Source: CALLPQ01 sp964392325 (GTDB lineage: Bacteria; Pseudomonadota; Alphaproteobacteria; Caulobacterales; Parvularculaceae). From it: DNA of 64,000 bases. Every line of letters starts with the position of its first letter. Within the stretch, counting starts at the first letter, position 1. Positions 27,250 to 37,800 of this stretch are shown here, in pieces. Under the pieces are notes generated by a model that was given only the letters and a program-made list of their open reading frames with translations, was not told the DNA's origin and did not search any database. The DNA lies in the NCBI GenBank assembly GCA_964392325.1, contig CAYMPJ010000012.1:46203-110202 (forward strand), written 5' to 3'. The position numbers and the translations under genes were made by a program.

Positions 27250-27684
27250 CGTCAATTCCCCCTTTAATTTTATCAAGTAATTCAATTAGTGCTTCATAGC
27301 AACCAATCTTGAAAGCGAGCACCGCGCATTCTTACTGGGCGATTTGGTCGCTTGGTCATGTTTCATCAGCGAACGGCTCTATCCAACTAAGTATTAGGCC
27401 CGAGACAAACCTATACACACGCGGGCGATTGCTGCAAGCAAGAATGTAGATCACATAAAAGCTAAACGGTTCCCAGAATAAACTGGAACCACAATGCTAC
27501 GGAAATTTTTGCACTATAAAAGTTCAATCCAGCGAACTAGTTTCAAAGCACTGAGGCGTATTCTCCCAATCCATCTATTTGCCGCACCTAAGCAGAAAAA
27601 TTGCCGATTTCTTAACCATTGGTTTACCGGATTTTAAATGCGCCAAGCTATAAAGTCATTGAGATAATCAGGGAAATAAATGTT
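27250..27684. other. Intergenic region, no gene seen
   Basis: About 435 bp between divergent genes. One hairpin is visible around 27470-27492 (GGTTCC...GGAACC with a CAG/CTG extension) but has no T-tract. Otherwise I see only likely promoter DNA. Confidence 0.5.
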
Positions 27685-28116
27685 ATGCGGTTGTATATTA
27701 AATTTTTGAGCAAAGCTGTTGCCGTTAGTTTTTTGATAACTTTATTTCTTTCTGCTTGCCAGCCAAAGGTCGAACTCGTGAAACCCACCGCTGAGCAGCA
27801 AGAAGCGCTAGACCAGCTTTACAATAGATGTGCGCCCGCAGCATCGACAACGCCGTCAAAAAAACTCAAAAATCTGGCAAAGCATAGAAAACCAGACTTG
27901 TATTTTACATGCGATGAAATGAAACAACTGTGTGAAAGCGACTATGCGAATGACCGTTGCCAGGGCATGATAACAGTCGCATCTATTGAAAATGCTTTTC
28001 ACAAAGCATGTCGGTCCAGCCATAAACCATCAGCATGCAGAAAATTAACCGTTTGCAATGCGAAAGGTTTTGAATCTCCTGAATGCTTGAGCGCAATTAA
28101 GCCCTATAATCGGTAA
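27685..28116 (+). CDS. Small cysteine-rich lipoprotein, unknown function
   Basis: A 143-residue protein. The ATG at 27685 follows AGGGA and gives a basic-hydrophobic signal ending at the lipobox LSAC. The mature part has about ten cysteines in spaced pairs (YNRC, FTCDEMKQLC, NDRC, KACRSS, ACRKLTVC, ECLS), which suggests several disulphides in the periplasm. The spacing has some likeness to Sel1/TPR-type cysteine-rich repeats, but I cannot assign a family. Confidence 0.72.
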   Translation: MRLYIKFLSKAVAVSFLITLFLSACQPKVELVKPTAEQQEALDQLYNRCAPAASTTPSKKLKNLAKHRKPDLYFTCDEMKQLCESDYANDRCQGMITVASIENAFHKACRSSHKPSACRKLTVCNAKGFESPECLSAIKPYNR

Positions 28117-28268
28117 CAAAATTACACTCGCCTCAAAACTGGTTCGCGGCAAGTCTCGCCGCCTGATCCAAAACGTAGAGCGCAAAGTGTGGCAATATAC
28201 GTAGTTTATCTATTGCCTGGAACTTGCCTAGTATATCCCCAGCGAAAACTCTTCGAAAGCTAGGGAAC

Positions 28269-29351
28269 ATGCTCAAGCCGCTCGCCATCATTTCCGTGAT
28301 CTGCATGTTGGCCGCTTGCGCCAATGAAAACGCTCGGGAAGCTGGCGTTTGTAATGACCCTGATCTCGATCCAGCGCACTTTATTGAAAAATTGGTAGAG
28401 AAAAAGAGCTTTCCAGGTATCTCAGTAGCCGTAGGCGTGGGTAACGATATTGAATGGACCTACGGCTATGGTTTCGGGGACGTTGCAAATGCGGCCCCAA
28501 TCGAGCCAGAAAAAACAAAATTTAGAATTGGTAGCACATCCAAAGCACTAACCGGATTTGCGTTAGCCAAGCTCCAACAACAAGATCAGCTTGACCTCGA
28601 CCGACCCGTCAATTCGATTTTGACTGATTTGCCGCTCCACTATGATGGCATCACAATACGACAACTTGCCGGGCATTTAAGCGGCGTGCGTCACTATAAT
28701 GATTTCTCTGAGTTGGGGAATACTATCGAATACCTCGCCAGCCGCAATGCTCTTGATATTTTTGTAAATGACCCTTTGGTTGCCTCCCCGGGAACAGAAT
28801 TTTTTTATTCAACCTATGGCTATACGGTTATCAGTGCAGCGTTGGAAATACAGTATCAAAAGCATTTTCTGGAATTAATGTCTGAAATTGCATTTGATCC
28901 TCTTGAAATGACCAATACGGTGCCAGACCGACTTACAATAGTTCCCCCTGAAAGAACTCAGTTTTATTATCTTGATGAGAATAGACAACTCATAATTGGC
29001 GACGAAATTAACAGTAGCAACAAGTGGGCAGGAGGCGGGTTTCTATCCTCGGCAGTTGATCTTGCAAGGTTTGGTCTCGCTCATTTTGATGACAGTATTT
29101 TAACAAAAGAGACACGCGAGCTCTTATGGACCAGTCAACAAAACATCCAGGGAGAAGCAACGCAATATGGAATAGGCTGGTTTGTAGAAGACGATTGGGT
29201 GCAACATCCCGGAGGGGCTTTAGGAGGGTCTACTTTGCTGAGAATTTACCCGGAAAAAAAAGTCGTAATTGTTCTGATGGCTAACTTATCTCTTCTGGGT
29301 GAGAACAGATTTGATGCCTTACCTGATATGCTTTTCAAGTGCTTTTCTTAA
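28269..29351 (+). CDS. Lipoprotein serine hydrolase, beta-lactamase/DD-peptidase fold
   Basis: A 360-residue penicillin-binding-like hydrolase with signal MLKPLAIISVICMLAAC and lipobox LAAC. The nucleophile motif is STSK (IGSTSKALTGF). The second motif region reads FFYSTYGYTVIS, with Tyr-Ser-Thr instead of the usual Tyr-x-Asn. The third is HPGG (QHPGGALGG). It is the second such enzyme in the window but is only distantly similar to the one at 15.2-16.3 kb. The start is uncertain; an upstream ATG at 28224 also exists. Confidence 0.83.
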   Translation: MLKPLAIISVICMLAACANENAREAGVCNDPDLDPAHFIEKLVEKKSFPGISVAVGVGNDIEWTYGYGFGDVANAAPIEPEKTKFRIGSTSKALTGFALAKLQQQDQLDLDRPVNSILTDLPLHYDGITIRQLAGHLSGVRHYNDFSELGNTIEYLASRNALDIFVNDPLVASPGTEFFYSTYGYTVISAALEIQYQKHFLELMSEIAFDPLEMTNTVPDRLTIVPPERTQFYYLDENRQLIIGDEINSSNKWAGGGFLSSAVDLARFGLAHFDDSILTKETRELLWTSQQNIQGEATQYGIGWFVEDDWVQHPGGALGGSTLLRIYPEKKVVIVLMANLSLLGENRFDALPDMLFKCFS

Positions 29352-29502
29352 ACTCCCTAAACGGAGTCGTTCGAGATGCAAATAAGTATAGTTGGTATAC
29401 GCGTAAAAGCGAAGTAATCGCGCAGCCTAATTTGAGCGTTCTAGGCCGCTGGATACGGTAGCGCTTGCCAGGCTCCCTTCATATCGCCTAAAGCTTTTCA
29501 TT

Positions 29503-30243
29503 ATGTGGCAAGCAACAATCCTGACCTTATTTCCAGATATCTTTCCCGGCCCGCTGGAGGCTTCTGTGCTTGGGCGTTCCAAAGCGCAAGGCCTTTGGGC
29601 ATTGGAGACCGTCGCCATTCGGGATTTTTCTGATAATGCTTATGGCTCGGTTGATGATACACCTGCAGGCGGGGGCGCGGGCTTGGTAATGCGCGCGGAT
29701 ATTCTGGCCAAGGCAATTGACCAGATTGACCGCGAGGAACGCCCTATTATCTACCCCTCCCCCAGAGGCAAGCCGTTCACCCAGACCCGGGCGAGCGCTC
29801 TTGCCCGGGGGCCCGGTTTGATAGCGCTTTGTGGCCGATTTGAGGGGGTTGACCAGCGTTTACTCGACTCCCGGGGCGTAGAAGAGGTCTCAATCGGTGA
29901 TTTTGTCCTCGCAGGGGGAGAAATTGCCGCCATGGCCATGATAGAGGCTTGCGTTCGGCTCATTCCCGGCGTATTAGGCAGCGCTAACTCATTGGGTGAA
30001 GAGAGTTTTAATGGCGATTTGCTAGAATACCCTCAATTCACCCGCCCAAACGATTTTGAGGGCAACCTCATTCCCGAGATTTTAACCTCGGGCAACCATA
30101 AAAAGATCGCCGAATGGCGGCACAAACAAGCGATTGAAATAACGCGAACGCGACGACCCGATCTCTATGAGAGATTTACCCGAAATGAAGCGGGCAAAAA
30201 CGGTCCTATCCGGCGCTCAAACAAAAAGGAACGCGGATCATGA
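29503..30243 (+). CDS. trmD: tRNA (guanine-N1)-methyltransferase
   Basis: Methylates G37 of tRNAs to prevent frameshifting. The 246-residue protein starts ATILTLFPDIFPGPLEASVL and has the SPOUT knot motifs. PAGGGAGLVMRADI is near residue 52, LIALCGRFEGVDQRLLD near 106, and VSIGDFVLAGGEIAAMAMIE near 126. The family start and length are normal. Its last four bases overlap rplS (ATGA). Notably rpsP and rimM, usually just upstream, are absent. Confidence 0.97.
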   Translation: MWQATILTLFPDIFPGPLEASVLGRSKAQGLWALETVAIRDFSDNAYGSVDDTPAGGGAGLVMRADILAKAIDQIDREERPIIYPSPRGKPFTQTRASALARGPGLIALCGRFEGVDQRLLDSRGVEEVSIGDFVLAGGEIAAMAMIEACVRLIPGVLGSANSLGEESFNGDLLEYPQFTRPNDFEGNLIPEILTSGNHKKIAEWRHKQAIEITRTRRPDLYERFTRNEAGKNGPIRRSNKKERGS

Positions 30244-30614
30244 ATATTATTGAACAGCTCGAAAAAGAGCACATTGAAGAATTGGGCAAAGATGTCCCTG
30301 AATTTGCCGCCGGGGATACTCTGCGCGTGAATGTAAAAGTGCGCGAAGGTGAGCGCGAACGTATTCAGGCTTTTGAAGGTGTTTGCATTGCCCGCAGCGG
30401 CGGCGGCCTCCATGAGAGTTTCACGGTTAGAAAAATCTCGTTTGGTGAAGGCGTCGAGCGTGTATTCCCGATCTATTCCCCCCTCGTAGACAGCATTAAT
30501 GTTGTGAGACGCGGTAAAGTACGCCGCGCCAAACTTTACTATCTTCGTGATCGTCGCGGTAAATCTGCCCGTATTAAAGAAAAAACGGATCGTCGCGCAT
30601 CTTCAAAGAAGTAG
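30240..30614 (+). CDS. rplS: 50S ribosomal protein L19
   Basis: L19 lies at the subunit interface. The 124-residue protein has FAAGDTLRVNVKVREGERER, FEGVCIARSGGGLHESFTVR and the C-terminal RRGKVRRAKLYYLRDRRGKS, all diagnostic. It begins inside the trmD stop codon, so translation is coupled. A rho-independent terminator lies 90 bp downstream. Confidence 0.98.
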   Translation: MNIIEQLEKEHIEELGKDVPEFAAGDTLRVNVKVREGERERIQAFEGVCIARSGGGLHESFTVRKISFGEGVERVFPIYSPLVDSINVVRRGKVRRAKLYYLRDRRGKSARIKEKTDRRASSKK

Positions 30615-30703
30615 CGACCTTGATGGCTACCGATATATTTTTTGATTACTTGGCAAAATAAATATCGGGTCTGAAGGCTAAACTCAAAATTTCATTCTCA
30701 ATG

Positions 30704-30730
30704 AAAGCCCGCTCTAAAATGCGGGCTTTT
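30704..30730 (+). terminator. Rho-independent terminator after rplS
   Basis: A nine-base-pair stem, AAAGCCCGC and GCGGGCTTT, with an eight-base loop and ending in a T-run. This is a clear end to the trmD-rplS transcript. Confidence 0.9.
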
Positions 30731-30872
30731 GTTATGATATAACTATCGTTACACAAATGAATTTCTTTAAATAATCTAATCTTTGGCATTCATACATTAA
30801 GGTTTTTTGCTATACTCCGATTGAAAAATTGAACGCTTATCAAGTCAAGATATTTCAAACCGAGGAAGAGAA

Positions 30873-31460
30873 ATGCATATCAAGCCAATGTCCATCTTTT
30901 CTACCAGTGTTTTTATTATTTTTGCAATTATCCTTGCTGGCTTTTTCCTTCCCGATAAAACAACCGTGACACGCACAATAACAATTGACGCAGAACGCGA
31001 GGATGTTTTTCGTCTCGTCAGCGACTATCGCGAATGGGATAGGTGGTCGCCTTGGGCAAAAATAGATCCGGATGCTGACTTTATTATTGAAGGAAGCGGT
31101 GTTGGACAAACCATGAGATGGGTAAGTGACCACCCAAAGGTAGGGTCCGGATCACAAAAAATCGCCGCCCTCTCCTATCCAAATCAAGTACGCTCCGAGC
31201 TAAATTTCAATAATAAAGGCATAGCAACCGCAACATTATATCTCTCGAACGACGAAGCAGATCGCTCTCATACAGTTGTGAACTGGGAGATGGAAACCAA
31301 TATGCGTGATGGTGTCCCCCTATTGATGCAACCTCTTGCGACGTATGCAGGCTTCTTCATGGATCACCTTCTTGGCCCCGATTACGAAAAGGGGCTCAAA
31401 AACCTGAAAACAGTTGCAGAGCAAGAACCCAAAAGAAGCAATGAACAGTATACAGAATAA
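30873..31460 (+). CDS. SRPBCC (START/Bet v1-like) protein with N-terminal membrane anchor
   Basis: A 195-residue protein with one N-terminal hydrophobic segment (FSTSVFIIFAIILAGFF) and a SRPBCC fold in the rest. VTRTITIDAEREDVFRLVSD, then YREWDRWSPWAKID, are the family's opening strand and helix. The C-terminal helix runs over MDHLLGPDYEKGLKNLKTVA. A GAGGAAGAG ribosome site precedes the ATG. Members bind hydrophobic ligands; the ligand here is unknown. Confidence 0.85.
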   Translation: MHIKPMSIFSTSVFIIFAIILAGFFLPDKTTVTRTITIDAEREDVFRLVSDYREWDRWSPWAKIDPDADFIIEGSGVGQTMRWVSDHPKVGSGSQKIAALSYPNQVRSELNFNNKGIATATLYLSNDEADRSHTVVNWEMETNMRDGVPLLMQPLATYAGFFMDHLLGPDYEKGLKNLKTVAEQEPKRSNEQYTE

Positions 31461-31713
31461 ATAATTTATTTCAGTCTTAAAAAACCGTTATGGCCTATGC
31501 TTGGCGCAAATACTTGCAAGCTGAGCATTGTTGAGATGCCAACTCTCACAAATTTACTCTCTCCCTTGACCCCGGATATAGCCCCTGACCTAACTCGCTC
31601 TTTGTGTAGCCTAGCCATATAATTTGGCCATGCTCCCTGCGACAGAGTACCCTCATACCTTTACCTGCTTTTTGAAACTTCTTATATAGTATATAGAGGC
31701 AAAAAAGGGGATT

Positions 31714-32193
31714 ATGATAAGCACAGTCAATCCGAACAACAAACAAGATACCGGCCTACCACAAGCCGCAGCTTTGATGACATATGCTGCTTCCCTGCCG
31801 CCAATCATCGCGACTATTTTTTTATGGCCAAGACCTGCAGATTTTGGAGTTGATGCCAAGACATTCCTGCTTCTTTATGGAGGCGCATTACTAACTTTTT
31901 TCGGCGGCGTGCGCTGGGGCGTTGCGGTGATGCGTGAAAACGGACCAAACTTTATGAATTTGCTGGGCGGCGTTTGGCCTATGCTGGTGGCGATGCCGGT
32001 CTTTTTTCTGGACGATAACCGAATTCGATTTCTAATTATTGTAATAGCCTTGCCGATCTTGCTGTGGGATGATTTACGCGAAACACGGGCCGGTTCTGGC
32101 GCCCCGCAATGGTATTTGGGCGTGCGGCTTCCTTTGACCATCATTATGGAAGGCGCTTTTGTTATTTCCGCACTTTCTACACTGATGGGTTGA
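31714..32193 (+). CDS. DUF3429 membrane protein (copy 1)
   Basis: A 159-residue protein with about five membrane segments. LYGGALLTFFGGVRWGVAVM and the close APQWYLGVRLPLTIIMEG are the DUF3429 landmarks. The function is unknown. A related protein follows 180 bp downstream. Both may be cotranscribed, but the gap leaves room for a promoter. Confidence 0.83.
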   Translation: MISTVNPNNKQDTGLPQAAALMTYAASLPPIIATIFLWPRPADFGVDAKTFLLLYGGALLTFFGGVRWGVAVMRENGPNFMNLLGGVWPMLVAMPVFFLDDNRIRFLIIVIALPILLWDDLRETRAGSGAPQWYLGVRLPLTIIMEGAFVISALSTLMG

Positions 32194-32376
32194 ACTGGCC
32201 TCTCGTAAATCTCTATATAGCGACAAAACCCAATTAGATGTGTGCGCCAAAACTCGTAGCATTGCCGCCGGGCTATTTTCGGGTATCATGACCCACGATA
32301 GCATTTCCCTAAGCGAAAGCAGGAACACCACTTTTGTCTGGAAATGCTATAGCTATCCAATTGAGTGAGGTATTAA

Positions 32377-32913
32377 GTGACCCCTTTTGATCAGATACCA
32401 AAGAAAGACTCCAAAAAGGAAATAGCCCCTCACAAAATGGCGCGACCCGTAATGGAGCGCCTTGGCTATTGGGGGCTCGTTCCCTTTGGTTTTGGCGTTA
32501 TTATCTTTTGGCTTAGTCCTTGGCTTGTCTCACTTCCCGTTGGTTTAACAATAGCTAAGGGCACCATTAGCTATGCGGGTATAATCGCAGCTTTTATGGC
32601 GGGTATGAGCACCGGCAATGTGCTTGCCCGTGAGCGCGCCGGCATCAGCGCTTATTTGCCCACCATGATTGCTAGCCTGGTCGCATGGCTAACGATTTTA
32701 CCAAATGGCTATTTCTTCATTACCATGGGCGAAATTTGGCGGATTATCATTCTCGTTATCGTGTTTATTTGGCTCTATTTCAATGATGTTAGATTGACAC
32801 AGCAAGGCGCTTGGAAAAGCTGGTATACAAATTTAAGATTGAGGTTATCGGCATGGGTTATTCTTGCCTTGAGCGCCATTGCCGCAAGATTTTTACTTAT
32901 AGGGGTTGTATAA
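32377..32913 (+). CDS. DUF3429-like membrane protein (copy 2)
   Basis: A 178-residue protein from a GTG at 32377 preceded by GAGG. It has five or so membrane segments. SYAGIIAAFMAGMSTGNVLA and WKSWYTNLRLRLSAWVILAL align with the equivalent parts of the DUF3429 gene before it, but the GGVRWG signature is replaced by AGMSTGN. I read it as a diverged paralogue. Confidence 0.72.
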   Translation: MTPFDQIPKKDSKKEIAPHKMARPVMERLGYWGLVPFGFGVIIFWLSPWLVSLPVGLTIAKGTISYAGIIAAFMAGMSTGNVLARERAGISAYLPTMIASLVAWLTILPNGYFFITMGEIWRIIILVIVFIWLYFNDVRLTQQGAWKSWYTNLRLRLSAWVILALSAIAARFLLIGVV

Positions 32914-33003
32914 ACTTGATTGGCCTGAATATAGCATTTTTTATTGCCCCCCCTTATAAGACTAAAAATCGATGAATAAAATTGAAATCTCCCGGAGAAA
33001 ACT

Positions 33004-33804
33004 ATGAGTGAACAATTAGCGATCACATCCATTGACGCACATGGAATTGCACGTATCACTATGAATCGCCCGGAGGTAAGCAACGCGTTCAATAATGAAA
33101 GTCTCGATTTAATTTGCCATCAAATGGCGCAGCTCAATACGAATGAAGCGGTTCGCGTTATTATTATTACCGGCGCAGGGAAAAATTTTTGTGCGGGTGC
33201 TGATTTAAATATGATGCGCTCTGCGGCAAACGCCACTGCAGCAGAAAACCAAGACGATGCCCGGCGGCTGACGTCCATGCTTGAAAGTTTTTATCATTCT
33301 CCAAAACCAACCATCGCACTCGTAAACGGGGCCGCGCTGGGCGGTGCCATAGGTATTATGGCCGCCTGTGATATCGTTATCGCAGCACAAGAAGCATTTT
33401 ATGGATTAACCGAGGCGCGCGTCGGATTAATTCCGGGTGTTATTTCGCCGTTCGTGCTCGAAGCGATCGGCGCACGTCAAGCTCGGCGGTTTTTTCTTAC
33501 CGGAGAACGGTTTGATGGCGAAACCGCACAGAGCATCGGCCTAGTCCACAAACTCACACCCCTATCTAACCTCGAAGCGACGCTGGCAAAAACCTTAAAA
33601 GATATTATCAGCTGCGGTCCCGAAGCACTAACCAAATCCAAAGACCTTATTCGCGCCGTTGCTGGAAAGCAGATAAATGATGAAACGCGAGAGGAGACGG
33701 CCCACCGTATCGCGGAACGGCGCGCCAGCAAAGAAGGTCAGGAGGGCATGAATGCATTTCTCGAAAAACGTGCTCCCAGCTGGGTTACAAAGGTAGACAC
33801 ATGA
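33004..33804 (+). CDS. Enoyl-CoA hydratase, probably methylglutaconyl-CoA hydratase
   Basis: A 266-residue crotonase-family enzyme predicted to hydrate 3-methylglutaconyl-CoA to HMG-CoA in leucine breakdown. GKNFCAGADLNMMRSAA forms the first oxyanion-hole segment, and VNGAALGGAIGIMAACDIVI the second. TEARVGLIPGVISPFVLEAI and ARRFFLTGERFDG are typical of the LiuC branch. The gene overlaps the HMG-CoA lyase gene by four bases, which makes the substrate assignment likely. The carboxylase and isovaleryl-CoA dehydrogenase genes of the pathway are not in this window. Confidence 0.86.
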   Translation: MSEQLAITSIDAHGIARITMNRPEVSNAFNNESLDLICHQMAQLNTNEAVRVIIITGAGKNFCAGADLNMMRSAANATAAENQDDARRLTSMLESFYHSPKPTIALVNGAALGGAIGIMAACDIVIAAQEAFYGLTEARVGLIPGVISPFVLEAIGARQARRFFLTGERFDGETAQSIGLVHKLTPLSNLEATLAKTLKDIISCGPEALTKSKDLIRAVAGKQINDETREETAHRIAERRASKEGQEGMNAFLEKRAPSWVTKVDT

Positions 33805-34709
33805 ACGAACGTGTAACCCTGATAGAAATGGGGCCACGAGATGGCTTGCAAAATGAAAAACAGTTTGTTGACCAAAAAACCCGTATTGAACTTATAAACC
33901 GTCTCTCCAAAACGGGCTTGAAAGCCATCGAAGTTGGGGCCTTTGTTTCCCCAAAGTGGGTCCCGCAAATGGCCTCAAGCGATGATGTATTGAAGGGTAT
34001 CGGTAAAGGCGATGGCATCTCATATCCGGTATTAACGCCAAACCTAAAGGGCTATGAAGGAGCGAAAGCTGCCGGAGCTAAGGAGGTTGCAATCTTTGCT
34101 GCGGCTTCGGAGTCCTTCAGTCAAAAAAACATAAATGCTTCCATTTCTCAAAGCCTTGAGAAATTTCGTCCGGTAATGGTACAGGCTAAAAACGATAATA
34201 TCCGTGTACGTGGATATATTTCATGTGTGCTCGGGTGCCCGTTTGAGGGAGATGTTCCAATTGCGCAAACTATCGACCTTGCCGTTAAGCTAATTGATAT
34301 GGGATGTTATGAAATTTCTCTTGGGGACACAATTGGTGTAGGCACCCCCGGAAAAACTAAAACGCTACTGCGTGCGCTCAAAAGCGAAGCGCCAATATCT
34401 GCCATCGCAGGTCACTTTCATGACACGTATGGTCAAGCTTTAGCAAATATCTATGCAAGCCTTGAAGAAGGCGTCCGCGTATTTGATAGCTCTGTGGCTG
34501 GTCTTGGCGGATGCCCTTACGCACCGGGGGCAACGGGGAATGCAGCCAGTGAAGATGTTGTTTATATGCTAGAAGGCTGCGGGTTTGATACCGGCATTGA
34601 TTTGGAAAGCCTGATTGAAACCGGAGTATGGATATCATCCCTTTTAAATCGCAAAACATCTTCACGAGTGGCTCAGGCTTATATGGCCAAACATAAAACC
34701 AACCCATAA
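33801..34709 (+). CDS. mvaB: Hydroxymethylglutaryl-CoA lyase
   Basis: A 302-residue TIM-barrel enzyme that splits HMG-CoA into acetoacetate and acetyl-CoA at the end of leucine degradation. VTLIEMGPRDGLQNEKQFVD is the metal-binding start. ISLGDTIGVGTPGK, HFHDTYGQALAN (the two His ligands) and GLGGCPYAPGATGNAASED with the catalytic Cys loop are the family signature. It overlaps the upstream hydratase gene by ATGA. It converges on the giant surface-protein gene. Confidence 0.93.
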   Translation: MNERVTLIEMGPRDGLQNEKQFVDQKTRIELINRLSKTGLKAIEVGAFVSPKWVPQMASSDDVLKGIGKGDGISYPVLTPNLKGYEGAKAAGAKEVAIFAAASESFSQKNINASISQSLEKFRPVMVQAKNDNIRVRGYISCVLGCPFEGDVPIAQTIDLAVKLIDMGCYEISLGDTIGVGTPGKTKTLLRALKSEAPISAIAGHFHDTYGQALANIYASLEEGVRVFDSSVAGLGGCPYAPGATGNAASEDVVYMLEGCGFDTGIDLESLIETGVWISSLLNRKTSSRVAQAYMAKHKTNP

Positions 34710-34733
34710 AACCGCACAAGATATTCAAAACCG

Positions 34734-34761
34734 ACTGACACCCCTTCTAAGCGGTGCCAGT
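34734..34761. terminator. Imperfect hairpin between convergent genes
   Basis: ACTGACACC (34734-34742) can pair with GGTGCCAGT (34753-34761) with one mismatch and a ten-base loop. There is no T-run, so termination for either side is only a possibility. Confidence 0.3.
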
Positions 34762-34855
34762 TGGATTTCGGCACGCGAAAAACAAAAACAACGGGTTTTC
34801 ATTTTTGCGACGTGACCCTAGTTTCACATTTCGACGATTACTCGATCACGCAGTC

Positions 34856-37800
34856 CTAGTCATTATTTGGTAGTCCCGAGTTTGCAAGAAATTCTTCGTT
34901 GAATTTATTGACCCCAAACTCAAGAGGATTACGCGTCGCATTTGCAAGATCATCAACAAGTTTTTCCGCACGGCCACCAAATATTGATTCAATATCAGCA
35001 TTTGGATTAACGCCGTTTATCTCGGATCCACGAGCCGCTGGTGTAAAGTAGGTTCGCAGATTTGCATTATCTGACGGTTCATTTTCAAAACTAGGCCTGT
35101 CAGCAGAAACTTGCACCGATAATACCTCTCCGGAAGTATCAGCGCCGATACCAACATCACGAATACCTGGCGCTGAACCAAGCAACGATCCCGAGCGATT
35201 GAATAAACCTGTTGAGCTTTCAAATAGCTCAGCGCGCTCAAAGAAGCGATTGGTAATAATATCGTTTTGCGCAGAATTAAACTCTGTCAAAGGCAGATTT
35301 ACTGACCAGTTACCACCAACATCTGCTGTTACAGATCGAACGGCAACGATCGCGCCCGTTCTATCAACCAGTGTTAAATTAACATTCGCGTTTGGCGTTG
35401 CTGCCCCGGTATATACAGGATCTATTTGTATTTCATTTTCTATATAATCATCCGCGTCATCGATACCGACAAAGAACCGGTTTGACGAGATCGCCTCGGA
35501 AGCAATGAGCTGCGCACGATTAAAGCGAGAAGCAGCCAAATCAAAAGCGGCTTCATCCTCAATAGTAAATTCTCTGCCGCCGGGGCCTCTAGCTGTATCA
35601 AAATCGACTATCGCTGTATTGACGACCGGTTCAAGCGGGTTGATGCCACTGGTATTTACGCTTGCTTGATAGGTTATTATGAGTTCATCACCGCGCTCGA
35701 GTGCACCAATGCTGACCCGGATAGAATTATCAAAACCGCCATTACCAAGCTCTACAACAGCGCCGTCAGGACCAGTCACAAAAACAGAACCTGGCACAAG
35801 TGTCGTTTGTGGATTAAGCAAATCGCTCAATACCACATCAGCAGCTGTCGCCGTTGATCCATCAGTATGACGGACAATAACAGTATAGGTTCCAATTTCC
35901 GTTGGCGCCAATTCGTCGTCGTCAATCGTTTTAATAACTTCCAGAATAGGCTCGACAATTTCCACACTGGCGTTATCGCTTAAACTGATAAAACCAAAAT
36001 CTGCTGTCGCTTGATTGGTCAACGTAATACCCGCCGCATTCTGGGTAACATCAGCAACAGTTCCTGTCACCGTTACAACAATTTGGTCATTTGAGTCGGC
36101 AATATTATCGCCAATATTTGTCACAGCACCAAAATCAATCGTAAGCTGATCGTCAATACCATCACCATCACTGTCAATTAACAACAATGTTCCAGGGAGT
36201 GTGCTGGTAATATTATTCCCAAATGCCACGCTCGCTCCATCAAGCGCTATCACGCCGTTGCCTATAGGCAATTGATCTGTAACAGAAACATTTGTCGTTC
36301 CCTCAAGCAATGTGATCAATAGTTGATAGGATATTTGCTCCCCAACAGTTACGTCCGGAATAGTCGCGTTGAACTCACCATTATCAGTTTCGACAAGCGA
36401 TGTGCTTAATATTGATTTGCTAAATGCTGGCGACCCATCAACAATGATTGTCTCGCGATCTTCAAGAGAGTCTGTACGTCCACCGGGGCCTTGTGCACTA
36501 TCAAAGCCCAACGTTGCTTCATTTACGAGCTCATCACCAACTGTTACGCTATCGTCAATGCTTGCCTGATAGGTAACATTGAGTGTTTCACCCGGGAGAA
36601 GGACGGAAATATCAATTTCCAACGTACCGTTTTCCGAAATGAGAACTGCATTGCTAGAGCCTGTTCCCGTAATGTGTACACTTCCCGCAAGAAGGGTGAG
36701 GCCCTCTCCCAATTGATCAACGATACTCAAATCATACGCAGGAGCTGTTGAATCAGATGTATGAGAAATTTGTAGACTATATGTTGCAATATCGCCGGCA
36801 TCGCCCGATGTAATGTCAACATCCTTATCAAAGGATAGAGCTGGCTCCACAATATCAGCAGATACACTATCGGTTACAACGGATAAACCATTTTCATAGT
36901 CAAGTGTAGCAGCATTAGTCAGCTCAAGGCCTGAAATATTAACTGGAACATCAACGATTGTGCCGGTAACAGTGATAACAATAAGATCGTCAGCATTTAC
37001 AACATTGTCGCCTTCATTAACCACATCACCAAAATTAAAAGTGAGAAGATCATCAATTCCGTCGCTGTCACTGTCTGAAGCAACGACAGTTCCCGGAAGA
37101 CCGGTTGTGATGTTACCACCAAGAGTAATGGTTGCCGAATCAAATGCAATGACGCCTGAAGCAAAGGGCATCTGGTCAGTAATAACAACCGAGCCTGTAC
37201 CTTCTGGAAGGGATGTCACAATTTGATAGGTGATTTGTTCACCAACAGTTACATCAGGATTGTTTGGATCAAATTCACCGTCGCTTGTTTCAGATAGCGA
37301 GGTTGAAATAATCGTTTTCTCAAGCGTTGGCTCGCCAACTACGGTGAAAATTTCTTCGTCACCCAGATCGAAAGTACGCCCGCCCGGGCCAGCTGCCGTA
37401 TCATAGTCAAGTGTTGCCGCGTTAATTAGCTCATCAGTCACCCGCACACTATCATCTGCAATGGCTTCATAGGTTACACTTATGGTCTGGCCTTGCTCTA
37501 AGACACTAATGTCTATTTGCAAATTGCCATTATCATTGACAAGAACCGCATTCCCCGCGCCAGAACCGGAAATCACAACAGAACCCGCAACAAGATTTAG
37601 GCCAGTTCCAAGTGTATCATTGACCACCAGATCATAGGCCGGACCGGTAGAACTTCCATCATGGGTTATATCCAGTGTGTAGGTGATCAAATCACCGGCA
37701 TCACCTTCGGTCACATCAATGCCCTTATCAAAGGTCAAAACCGGCTCGACAATATCAGCCGAGGCAGTGTCGGTCACAACTGACAAGCCATCTTCATAAT

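Noticed and set aside
34856..35540. RTX (GGxGxDxxx) export signal at the adhesin C-terminus
   Set aside because: No such nonapeptides are present; the acidic loops in the repeats are of the DxDGDGxxD type.
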